6,490 nucleotides of DNA. Origin: GCA-2733415 sp964635575. Its GTDB lineage: Bacteria; Bacteroidota; Bacteroidia; Flavobacteriales; Flavobacteriaceae. The stretch is taken from the NCBI GenBank assembly GCA_964635575.1, contig CAZWNY010000080.1:1-6490 (forward strand). The letters are read 5' to 3'. Every line of letters begins with the position of its first letter. Within the stretch, counting starts at the first letter, position 1. The translations under genes and the position numbers were made by a program. The notes below the pieces were generated by a model. That model saw nothing but the letters and a program-made list of their open reading frames with translations, did no database searches and was not told the origin of the DNA. Below are positions 1 through 6,372 of this stretch, piece after piece.

Positions 1-77
1 AACCATACAATATACTCATCACAAGTTTCCAGACAAACGTAGTTTTTTATAATCATTAGCGTTATTGAATTTTAATA

Positions 78-1196
78 TCAATTTCGAGTTACTTTTAATT
101 TGCATTTTTCAATTTTCGTATTAAAAGCTAATAATTTGGCAGCCGCATCAAAAGGAGATATATTTCCTGTTTCTACTTTTTGGATTAGTATAATTAATTG
201 TTTGGCAACTTCTGGTTTACTGTAAAAATTAGTTTTTAACTGGTCTTCAATAGTTTGCAATAACCAAAATTTATTTTGAGAAGCCCTTCGTTTTTCAAAA
301 AAAGTGTTTTTTTTAGTTACTTCTAAATAAGATGTAATAATACGCCAAACATTATTGATGTTTTCGTTTTTTAAAGCGCTACATGTAGTTACTTTCGGAA
401 TCCAACCATTTTCCGCATGTGGATACATTTGCAATGCACGGTTAAATTCTATTTTTGCTAATTCGGTTTGTCTAATATTATCGCCATCTGCTTTATTAAT
501 TACAATTGCATCTGCCATTTCTATAATACCACGTTTTATGCCTTGTAATTGATCTCCTGCTCCTGCTAATTTGAGTAATAAAAAAAAATCGACCATTGAG
601 TGTACTATCGTTTCACTTTGCCCAACACCTACGGTTTCAACAATAATGGTATCATAACCTGCTGCTTCACATAGCATAATGGTTTCTCGTGTTTTACGAG
701 CTACTCCACCTAAAGAGCTTCCTGACGGACTTGGGCGAATAAATGCGTTTTTGTTACGTACCAATTCTTCCATACGGGTTTTATCGCCTAAAATACTTCC
801 TTTGGTAATTGTACTGCTAGGATCTATTGCTAAAACGGCTATTTTTTTATCTAAGCTAGTTAAATAGGTTCCAAACACTTCAATAAACGTACTTTTTCCT
901 ACTCCTGGAACGCCTGTTATTCCTATTCGGGTGGATTTAATTTTCGTAATTTCTAAACATTTTTTTAAAATTGCGTTTGCTTTTTTTTGATGTTTTGGAT
1001 TTGTGCTTTCAATAAGCGTAATTGCTTTACTTAAAAACACATTGTTTCCTTTTTTAATTTCAGAAACATAACTATTAACACTAATTTCTTTTTTTTTTAT
1101 TAGCGCATTTGGGTTTATCGACTTTGGTCTGTCCACTCCTTTGTTTTCTGACAAAGCAGACTCTCGATGGATTTTATGTATATCGTATTTTTTCAA
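78..1196 (-). CDS. meaB: MeaB/ArgK family GTPase (methylmalonyl-CoA mutase chaperone)
   Basis: This 372-residue cytosolic P-loop GTPase belongs to the MeaB/ArgK branch of the SIMIBI (G3E) class. Family members gate cofactor loading of adenosylcobalamin-dependent methylmalonyl-CoA mutase and protect it from inactivation, in the interconversion of succinyl-CoA and methylmalonyl-CoA. Visible motifs are the Walker A loop GVPGVGKS (residues 95-102), the switch/Mg segment DPSS (125-128), the Walker B-like ETVGVGQSE (187-195), the guanine-specifying NKAD (234-237) and CSAL (272-275). The C-terminal helical part (about 300-360) matches the family's dimerisation region. The only workable start is TTG at 1196: an in-frame TAA lies at 1209-1211, the first internal Met is residue 142 (after Walker A), and the N-terminal SALSENKGV resembles flavobacterial homologues as I recall them. 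It begins 5 bases after the preceding gene's stop, suggesting coupled translation. The mutase subunits are not in this window. Family assignment is very secure; the mutase partner is inferred from the family. Confidence 0.95.
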   Translation of the reverse strand: MKKYDIHKIHRESALSENKGVDRPKSINPNALIKKKEISVNSYVSEIKKGNNVFLSKAITLIESTNPKHQKKANAILKKCLEITKIKSTRIGITGVPGVGKSTFIEVFGTYLTSLDKKIAVLAIDPSSTITKGSILGDKTRMEELVRNKNAFIRPSPSGSSLGGVARKTRETIMLCEAAGYDTIIVETVGVGQSETIVHSMVDFFLLLKLAGAGDQLQGIKRGIIEMADAIVINKADGDNIRQTELAKIEFNRALQMYPHAENGWIPKVTTCSALKNENINNVWRIITSYLEVTKKNTFFEKRRASQNKFWLLQTIEDQLKTNFYSKPEVAKQLIILIQKVETGNISPFDAAAKLLAFNTKIEKCKLKVTRN

Positions 1197-1201
1197 AAAA
1201 A

Positions 1202-1900
1202 TTATTTTTTATAGAAGGGTATAAAATAACTTACCGTATAACCAAAACCTGCACCCCAATTACTGTCGGTATATGTTTGTCCAAAACCTGGCACGTATAG
1301 GTTTTCAAACCCATAAGGATTGGTATTGCTAACCATTCGCTTTAGTTGAATATTTAATCCTAAGTATAAATCATTCCATACTTCTACTTTTATTCCTACA
1401 ATTAATTCTACCCAATGAGATGAGTTGGCTTCAAACTCAAATGGAGTATTTACCGATAAATTTTCGCCCCAATATAAGTCCGTATTATAAACATTATACC
1501 TATTTAACGTTTGTTTATGGTTGCTTACAGCATATCTAAACCCTGCGTATATCATGTTATTCATATCCAACCAATTTTCATACATATTATAATCTACACC
1601 TAATTTAAAATAAGTGCCGTTAGCATTAAAGTTTATTTGAGTTTCATTCATTGTTCTGTTTTCCATCCCTATTTCTAGAGCTATGTAATATCGTTTGTTT
1701 AGTTTATAATCTGCATTTATTTCAAAAGTAGTATATTCATCAATAATTCCTGTTTTTACCACTTTCGATAAATCAGCACCAATTCGCAATCCAAATTGAT
1801 GTGTTTTAGTACTGTCTTTTAGGGCTTTATTGTTGTTTTCGTGTTGTGCAAAACTCCCTATGCACAATAACATATTAATGATAAATATATACGTGCGCAT
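1202..1900 (-). CDS. DUF6048-like secreted protein, probable outer-membrane beta-barrel
   Basis: This 232-residue protein has an N-terminal signal peptide (residues 1-19, ending SFAQ, a good signal peptidase I site). The rest is rich in alternating aromatic/hydrophobic and polar residues typical of amphipathic beta-strands: GLRIGADLSK (37-46), YYIALEIGME (71-80), YFKLGVDYNMY (97-107), IYAGFRYAVS (117-126), WVELIVGIKVEV (163-174), LYLGLNIQLKR (178-188). It ends GFGYTVSYFIPFYKK, like the last strand of a barrel. Sequence character and its place after a DUF6452-type lipoprotein fit the Bacteroidota DUF6048 family; this is recognition from memory. Function is unknown. The start at 1900 is preferred over the Met at 1873 because the later start would leave a signal peptide with no basic n-region. 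The chosen start overlaps the upstream gene by 26 bases, and meaB follows after 5 bases, so all three are probably on one transcript. Confidence 0.82.
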   Translation of the reverse strand: MRTYIFIINMLLCIGSFAQHENNNKALKDSTKTHQFGLRIGADLSKVVKTGIIDEYTTFEINADYKLNKRYYIALEIGMENRTMNETQINFNANGTYFKLGVDYNMYENWLDMNNMIYAGFRYAVSNHKQTLNRYNVYNTDLYWGENLSVNTPFEFEANSSHWVELIVGIKVEVWNDLYLGLNIQLKRMVSNTNPYGFENLYVPGFGQTYTDSNWGAGFGYTVSYFIPFYKK

Positions 1901-2396
1901 TGTTTTGATTTTCTATATTGGTAGTTAATAATGAGGTGTTTAAAATCCAATTATCCGTATCGGCTGTAAATCCAAAAGCTACATTTCTAAAAGTTGTTTT
2001 AAAACCACATGCTTTTGATATGTAGGTATTGGTTACAGTATAATTAATGATTATAACGTCTTCGTTTCCTGTTACAATATCGTCAGCCGTATCGTCTGGA
2101 GTACCATTGTCATCAACTGCATAGTTTTTTATTAGTTTAAATGAAGTATTGTTTTCTAATACTTTTAATGGTATTACAATAGAATCTCTTGTACTTTCTA
2201 TCCCGTAAGTAAATGCGTTTCCTTCTCCAATAATTAATAAGTTAGTTACTGGCTTATTGCTTTGTGGTGGCGAAATATTCAAAAACCTAATAATTAAATG
2301 TGGGGTATTTGCTAAATCATCAATACAAATATCGTCTTTTTCGCAAGCAATAATTGTAGCTATAAGTAGTATTATAATTCCTATTTTTTTTTTCAT
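1875..2396 (-). CDS. DUF6452-like lipoprotein, probably surface-exposed
   Basis: This 173-residue protein begins with a lipoprotein signal peptide: MKKK, a hydrophobic stretch (residues 5-15) and the lipobox-like IIAC with the lipidated cysteine at C18. The mature N-terminus reads CEKDDIC. Lys followed by two acidic residues close to the lipidated cysteine matches the lipoprotein export signal described for Bacteroidota, so delivery to the outer face of the outer membrane is plausible. TPHLIIRFLN (31-40) and the later KACGFKT (128-134) resemble the DUF6452 family as I recall it; C24 and C130 could form a disulfide. An Asp-rich loop (95-113) lies between predicted beta-strands. No enzymatic motif is visible and function is unknown. 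The ATG at 2394-2396 is followed by a run of ten A. It is the first gene of a probable three-gene transcript and overlaps the next gene by 26 bases. Confidence 0.82.
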   Translation of the reverse strand: MKKKIGIIILLIATIIACEKDDICIDDLANTPHLIIRFLNISPPQSNKPVTNLLIIGEGNAFTYGIESTRDSIVIPLKVLENNTSFKLIKNYAVDDNGTPDDTADDIVTGNEDVIIINYTVTNTYISKACGFKTTFRNVAFGFTADTDNWILNTSLLTTNIENQNNAHVYIYH

Positions 2397-2460
2397 TAAT
2401 TTATTTCTTGAAAAATGAATATTTTTTTAGTTGGTATATTATCAAAAAACTATCTGCTTA

Positions 2461-2468
2461 CAAAAATA
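2461..2468 (-). promoter_or_regulatory. Candidate -7 promoter element for the lipoprotein-barrel-meaB operon
   Basis: Read on the minus strand this is TATTTTTG, a full match to the Bacteroidota primary-sigma -7 consensus TAnnTTTG. It lies 64 bases upstream of the lipoprotein start, which would give a leader of roughly 55-60 bases. No convincing TTG-type -33 element is visible at the usual spacing, and T-rich matches occur by chance in such A+T-rich DNA, so this is a candidate only. Confidence 0.4.
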
Positions 2469-2511
2469 GAAGAAACTATTTAAAATTAGCCTAAAAATTC
2501 ATTAAGATTTG

Positions 2512-2519
2512 TTAATTTG
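2512..2519 (+). promoter_or_regulatory. Weak candidate -7 promoter element for rocD
   Basis: TTAATTTG matches 7 of the 8 positions (6 of 6 fixed bases except the second) of the Bacteroidota TAnnTTTG element. It lies 80 bases upstream of the preferred rocD start at 2600. A -33 TTG element is not evident. If used, transcription would begin near 2525, almost on top of the upstream in-frame ATG at 2531, which favours translation from 2600. Confidence 0.22.
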
Positions 2520-2599
2520 CGACTTTTAATATGTTTTTTATTTTTATTTACTCGTTAAATAAAGAAGGAAACACTTACTTTATAAATTATACCAAAAAA

Positions 2600-3984
2600 A
2601 TGGAATTAACATCACAACAAATAATTGATTTAGAAAATAAACATGGAGCGCATAACTATCATCCATTACCTGTAGTTTTAAAAAAAGGAAAAGGAGTTTA
2701 TGTATGGGATGTAGAGGGTAAAAAATATTACGATTTTTTATCGGCATACTCTGCGGTAAACCAAGGACATTGCCATCCAAAAATTGTAAACGCAATGATG
2801 GAGCAAGCAAAAACATTGTCTTTAACCTCAAGAGCTTTTTATAATGACACGTTAGGAGTTTATGAAAAATTTGCAACCTCTTATTTTGGTTTTGATAAAA
2901 TACTACCTATGAATACTGGTGCTGAAGCTGTAGAAACGGCATTAAAAATTTGTAGAAGATGGGCGTATGAAGTAAAAGGAATTGATGAAGGTAAAGCAGA
3001 AATTATTGTTTGTCAAGATAATTTTCATGGTCGAACAACAACAATTATTTCTTTTTCAAACGATCCAATAGCACGTAAAAACTTTGGTCCGTTTACAAAC
3101 GGATTTATAAAAATTGAATATAACAACTTAAAGTCTTTAGAAAAAACTTTAATTGCCAATAAAAATATTGCAGGCTTTTTAGTAGAACCTATACAGGGAG
3201 AAGCAGGAGTTTACGTGCCTACAGAAGGGTATTTAACCGCTGCAAAAGCATTATGTGAAAAATACAATGTATTATTTATTGCAGACGAAGTGCAAACTGG
3301 TATTGCTCGTACTGGTAAATTATTAGCTGTAGATCATGAAAATGTAAAACCTGATATTTTAATTTTAGGGAAAGCAATTAGTGGTGGCGCATATCCTATT
3401 TCTGCGGTATTAGCTAATAATGCTATTATGAATGTAATTACTCCTGGTAGCCATGGCAGTACATTTGGAGGAAACCCAATTGCTGCAGTAGTTGCTGTAG
3501 CTGCATTGGAAATTGTAAAAGATGAAAAATTAGCCGAAAACGCACAGGTTTTAGGTGAATTATTCCGAAGTGAAATTAACAAATTTATTACAACCTGCAA
3601 TCTTGTAAAGTTAGTACGTGGTAAAGGTTTGCTAAACGCTATTGTAATTAACGATACCGAAGATAGTGAAACTGCTTGGAATATTTGTTTAAAATTACGT
3701 GACAACGGTTTATTAGCTAAACCAACACATGGTAACATTATCCGTTTTGCGCCTCCATTAGTAATTACAAAAGAACAGTTGTTAGATTGTGTGTCGATAA
3801 TTACTAAAACATTNNNNNNNNNNNNNNNNNNNNNNNNNNNNNNNNNNNNNNNNNNNNNNNNNNNNNNNNNNNNNNNNNNNNNNNNNNNNNNNNNNNNNNN
3901 NNNNNNNNNNNNNTAGTAATTACAAAAGAACAGTTGTTAGATTGTGTGTCGATAATTACTAAAACATTGGCTGATTTTAACTAA
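2600..3984 (+). CDS. rocD: Ornithine-oxo-acid aminotransferase, interrupted by an assembly gap
   Basis: This is a PLP-dependent class III (fold type I) aminotransferase that converts L-ornithine and 2-oxoglutarate to glutamate-5-semialdehyde and glutamate in the cytosol, linking arginine/ornithine breakdown to proline and glutamate. Numbered from the ATG at 2600, the residues matching human OAT's active site are all present: NYHPLP with Y20, SAYSAVNQGHCHP with Y50, FHGRT with R145, EPIQGEAGV with E201, IADEVQTG with D229 and Q232, the Schiff-base lysine K258 in LGKAISGG, and GSTFGGNP with T288. The ATG at 2600 is preferred over one at 2531, because the 23-residue extension MFFIFIYSLN... is absent from the family and the region reads like an A-rich leader. 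Bases 3814-3913 are N, and the sequence on either side is a 55-base duplicate. Collapsing the duplicate gives a clean 409-residue protein ending KTLADFN with TAA at 3982-3984, the normal family length. The literal frame stops falsely at 3914-3916. The gene stands alone on the plus strand between two minus-strand blocks. Confidence 0.95.
3759..3813 (+). repeat. Left copy of a 55-base perfect direct repeat flanking the gap
   Basis: These 55 bases inside rocD are identical, base for base, to 3914-3968, directly across the N run. The repeat stops exactly at the gap on both sides. An exact 55-base duplicate abutting a gap is the signature of two contigs ending in the same assembly k-mer, not of a biological repeat. 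Confidence 0.97.
3814..3913. other. Assembly gap (100 N)
   Basis: Exactly 100 undetermined bases lie near the 3' end of rocD. The round length is a conventional placeholder, not a measured distance. Because the flanks overlap by 55 identical bases and joining them restores the gene, the true distance is probably negative: the contigs overlap and no sequence is missing. Confidence 0.98.
3914..3968 (+). repeat. Right copy of the 55-base perfect direct repeat flanking the gap
   Basis: This is identical to 3759-3813 and begins immediately after the last N. Its offset from the first copy is 155 bases, which is not a multiple of three, so the literal sequence puts the rocD tail out of frame. It continues without a break into the last codons of rocD (LADFN, stop). 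Confidence 0.97.
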
Positions 3985-4049
3985 AAACATAAGTACGTGA
4001 CAAAATTGAACGTTCTTGTATAATGTAATTAAATTCCTTATTATCAACA

Positions 4050-4075
4050 TCTAGCAGGTTTTGAAACCTGTTAGA
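4050..4075. terminator. Bidirectional hairpin terminator between convergent genes
   Basis: An inverted repeat of 12 base pairs (arms 4050-4061 and 4064-4075, one G-T wobble at 4054/4071) surrounds a two-base centre. Its core is CAGGTTT-TG-AAACCTG. It sits in the 123-base gap between the rocD stop (3984) and the end of the DUF4294 gene (4108), which converge on it. There is only a short T run on either side, so efficient factor-independent termination is not certain. Similar CAGGTTT/AAACCTG dyads are, from memory, common in flavobacterial intergenic regions, so it may also be one copy of a dispersed repeat. Confidence 0.65.
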
Positions 4076-4107
4076 TTTAAAAATGATGACCTAAAATAAT
4101 TACTAAA

Positions 4108-4815
4108 CTATTCCGAACTTTTAGTTTGTTTATTATTTGTTGTTGTTTTAGGTTTCCATTTATTTTTTAAATCAAAATAATTAAAATCTAATGCATGAGG
4201 TTGATTTTCAATAACTCCATCTATAAAAGAGTGCATTAAAATATCTTCTATATAAAAATCTTCTTTTTTATTTTTTGGAGTGTATTCTTCTTTTAATGAT
4301 ATATTAAATAAACTTGCGGTAGAGTTGTACCAAAACGCTCTCCAACCACTGCGTAGTTCTTTTATTAAATTAAATGCTGTTTTTCCTGTTTGACGATGAA
4401 TTAATTTAACTAATATTTGTCCTTCAGTATGTGTAAACTTTTTTAACTTTTCCGAAAACTCTTCTTCTACATATTTTTGTACTTTTTTAGTGTGTCTTAT
4501 TCGTTTTCTTTTAGATTTTATTTTTTGTAAATCCGTATTTAATGCGATTAGCTTATCTGCTGCCATTTTAGCATACGGATATACTTTACGAACCTTACGG
4601 CGTAATATTAAATACTTAATATATGCTTTACGATCGTTAAATTTTATTTTATTTAACAAAATCACATCATCTAAATTAATGGCCTCTTTGTACAAACTAT
4701 CTCCTTTTACAATGTAATATTCTGTTACTAAGGTATCTATTTCTTTTTTTTGTAGTTTTTGTGCAACAATAGATGTTGTTAATAAAATGCTAAATAAATA
4801 TAGGGTGTTTTTCAT
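4108..4815 (-). CDS. DUF4294 family secreted protein
   Basis: This 235-residue protein of unknown function resembles the DUF4294 family of Bacteroidota. It has a signal peptide (residues 1-19, MKNTLYLF... ending SIVAQ), so it is exported to the periplasm. After a short beta-like segment (TEYYIVKGDSLY, 31-42) comes a strongly basic helical middle (about 67-125, with LRRKVRKVYPYAKMAADKL and a Lys/Arg cluster near 98-113). The family's most recognisable block follows: EGQILVKLIHRQTG (131-144) and ELRSGWRAFWYNSTASLF (153-170), then KEEYTP. The C-terminus is a low-complexity Lys/Thr/Asn tail. An ATG at 4836 would add seven residues (MCLYKYL) ahead of the signal peptide; 4815 is preferred because it gives a standard signal sequence. 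It follows the transaldolase gene by 41 bases and is probably last in its transcript. No catalytic motif is evident. Confidence 0.85.
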   Translation of the reverse strand: MKNTLYLFSILLTTSIVAQKLQKKEIDTLVTEYYIVKGDSLYKEAINLDDVILLNKIKFNDRKAYIKYLILRRKVRKVYPYAKMAADKLIALNTDLQKIKSKRKRIRHTKKVQKYVEEEFSEKLKKFTHTEGQILVKLIHRQTGKTAFNLIKELRSGWRAFWYNSTASLFNISLKEEYTPKNKKEDFYIEDILMHSFIDGVIENQPHALDFNYFDLKNKWKPKTTTNNKQTKSSE

Positions 4816-4856
4816 TAGATATTTATATAAACACATGCTAAAATCATACCAAAAAA

Positions 4857-5513
4857 TTATTGGTTTCCTTTTTTATAATCGGCTAAAAATTTTGCTAAAC
4901 CAATATTAGTTAGCGGATGATTTAATAGGCTTTCTATTGCTTTTAAAGGTCCTGTCATTACATCAGCTCCAATTTTTGCACAATCAATAATGTGCATCGT
5001 ATGACGTACTGATGCTGCTAAAATTTGAGTTTGATATCCGTAGTTATCATATATTTGACGAATTTCCGCTACTAAATTTAATCCGTCTGTAGCCACATCG
5101 TCTAAACGCCCAATAAATGGCGAAACATAGGTTGCTCCTGCTTTTGCTGCTAGCAGCGCTTGACCTGCTGAAAATACTAAGGTTACATTTGTTTTTATTC
5201 CTTTACTTGAAAAGTATTTACAGGCTTTTATTCCATCTTTTATCATGGGTAATTTTACTACTATTTGTGAATTTAAAGCTGCAAGTTCTTCCCCTTGTTT
5301 TATCATTCCTTCATAATCAGTTGCAATTACCTCTGCGCTTACATCACCTTCTACTATTTCGCAAATTGCTTTGTAGTGATTTAATATGTTTTGTGCGCCT
5401 GTAATTCCTTCTTTTGCCATTAATGATGGGTTTGTGGTTACTCCATCTAACACACCTAATGCTTCTGCTTCTTTAATTTGTGCTAAGTTTGCAGTATCGA
5501 TAAAAAATTTCAT
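4857..5513 (-). CDS. Small transaldolase (TalC/FSA family)
   Basis: This 218-residue cytosolic (beta/alpha)8 Schiff-base enzyme of the short transaldolase / fructose-6-phosphate aldolase family transfers a dihydroxyacetone unit between sugar phosphates in the non-oxidative pentose phosphate pathway. Family residues visible are D6 (FIDTA), T26-T27-N28-P29-S30, the Schiff-base lysine K87 (VVKLPM), T111 (NVTLVFS), R136 (SPFIGRLD) and S168 (LAAS). Four positions separate transaldolases from true FSA: E61 (SAEVIA; E. coli FsaA has Gln59), N109 (FsaA Leu107), S131 (FsaA Ala129) and F133 (FsaA Tyr131, TalB Phe178). All four are the transaldolase type here, so transaldolase is the better call even though automatic annotation often says 'fructose-6-phosphate aldolase'. 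Length is normal and complete. It lies 42 bases after the dehydrogenase gene and 41 before the DUF4294 gene, consistent with one transcript. The family is certain; the substrate choice is inferred. Confidence 0.95.
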   Translation of the reverse strand: MKFFIDTANLAQIKEAEALGVLDGVTTNPSLMAKEGITGAQNILNHYKAICEIVEGDVSAEVIATDYEGMIKQGEELAALNSQIVVKLPMIKDGIKACKYFSSKGIKTNVTLVFSAGQALLAAKAGATYVSPFIGRLDDVATDGLNLVAEIRQIYDNYGYQTQILAASVRHTMHIIDCAKIGADVMTGPLKAIESLLNHPLTNIGLAKFLADYKKGNQ

Positions 5514-5555
5514 AATCTGTTTATTTTTAAGGTTTTAGTATATACTATTGCTATA

Positions 5556-6362
5556 TTACAGTTTATAATGTTTTAATAATAGTTTTTCGTAAATTTTATC
5601 TGGCAAAATTCGTTTTAAAACTATAGAAAATTTTTGCATAAACGCACCTATTTTATAATGTATTTTAGGTTTTTTTGTGTTTATAATTTTATAAATCGCA
5701 TTTGCCATTTCTTGCGGATTATTTCCTTTATTTACATGCTCGTTCATTAATTTTAAAGTATCGCTATACGGTTTTTTATAAGGTGAGTTTTTTAATACTG
5801 GTGAATGAAATCGTCCATTTGCTATATTAGTTGCAAAATCTCCTGGAGCTACATTGGTCATTTGAATATTAAAATCTTTTATTTCCATTCGGAATGCTTC
5901 TGTAATTAACTCTAATGTTCCTTTTGTAGCAGCGTAAATTCCTCTATACGGCAATCCCATATAACCTGCAATAGAAGTTATATTAATAATTAGTCCGCTC
6001 TTTTGTTTTCGCATTTGTGGCAATACTGATTTTATAACGTCTATTGGTCCAAAAACATTGGTTTGAAATGCTTTTTTAATTTCCGAATCGGGTGTTTCTT
6101 CTATTGGCCCTGTAATTCCGACTCCTGCATTATTAATTAAAACATCTAATCGTCCTTCTTTTTTTATAACTTTTTGTACTGCCTTTATAATAGTTGTATT
6201 GTCCGTTACATCTAATTCTATTAACTGAAATGGCAGTTTATCTGTTGTTTTACTTGGGTTTCTACTCGTTCCGTAAACTATATATCCTTTTTGAGTAAGA
6301 TGTTTTGCTACGGATTTCCCTATTCCTGATGATCCTCCTGTTATTAAAACTACTTTAGGCAT
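5556..6362 (-). CDS. Classical short-chain dehydrogenase/reductase
   Basis: This 268-residue NAD(P)-dependent oxidoreductase has a single Rossmann domain. All classical SDR motifs are present: cofactor-binding TGGSSGIG (residues 8-15), adenine-site D51 (ELDVTD), NNAG (77-80), N102 (TNVFG), catalytic S130 (NITSIAG), and Y143/K147 (YAATK), followed by PG (173-174). R34 after the second strand (GTSRNP) suggests a preference for NADPH over NADH. The C-terminal part (about 235-265, containing KRILPDKIYEK) is amphipathic and resembles SDRs acting on lipid-like or hydrophobic alcohols and ketones, but the substrate cannot be read from sequence. The ATG at 6360-6362 places the glycine motif at the usual distance. 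The gene starts 10 bases after the dapA stop and ends 42 bases before the transaldolase gene, so co-transcription with both is likely. Confidence 0.93.
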   Translation of the reverse strand: MPKVVLITGGSSGIGKSVAKHLTQKGYIVYGTSRNPSKTTDKLPFQLIELDVTDNTTIIKAVQKVIKKEGRLDVLINNAGVGITGPIEETPDSEIKKAFQTNVFGPIDVIKSVLPQMRKQKSGLIINITSIAGYMGLPYRGIYAATKGTLELITEAFRMEIKDFNIQMTNVAPGDFATNIANGRFHSPVLKNSPYKKPYSDTLKLMNEHVNKGNNPQEMANAIYKIINTKKPKIHYKIGAFMQKFSIVLKRILPDKIYEKLLLKHYKL

Positions 6363-6372
6363 TTATTATTTT

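Noticed and set aside
1..77. Possible gene fragment at the left edge, e.g. a minus-strand ATG at 54-56 open to the edge (MIIKNYVCLETC...), or plus-strand tails ending at 40-42 or 57-59.
   Set aside because: Several frames are open over so short a stretch, none gives a recognisable protein piece, and no start signal stands out. The region cannot be assigned.
1871..1873. Alternative start at 1873 for the barrel-like gene, one base past the lipoprotein stop.
   Set aside because: The signal peptide would begin MLLCIG with no basic n-region; the start at 1900 gives a proper signal peptide despite the 26-base overlap.
2531..2599. N-terminal extension of rocD from the ATG at 2531 (23 extra residues).
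   Set aside because: The extension is not part of the family; the protein resembles homologues from MELTSQQ onward, and the candidate promoter would leave almost no leader before 2531.
3759..3968. The 55-base direct repeat as a biological repeat, attachment site or recombination scar.
   Set aside because: Both copies end exactly at the N run, are identical, lie inside one gene, and collapse to an intact reading frame. An assembly overlap explains everything.
4816..4836. Upstream ATG at 4836 for the DUF4294 gene.
   Set aside because: It would add MCLYKYL ahead of a normal signal peptide; the ATG at 4815 gives the standard basic-hydrophobic-AQ layout.
5117..5404. A 95-codon plus-strand open frame, very rich in leucine, opposite the transaldolase gene.
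   Set aside because: It is the antisense shadow of a well-conserved enzyme gene; the leucine-rich composition is a product of reading the complementary strand.
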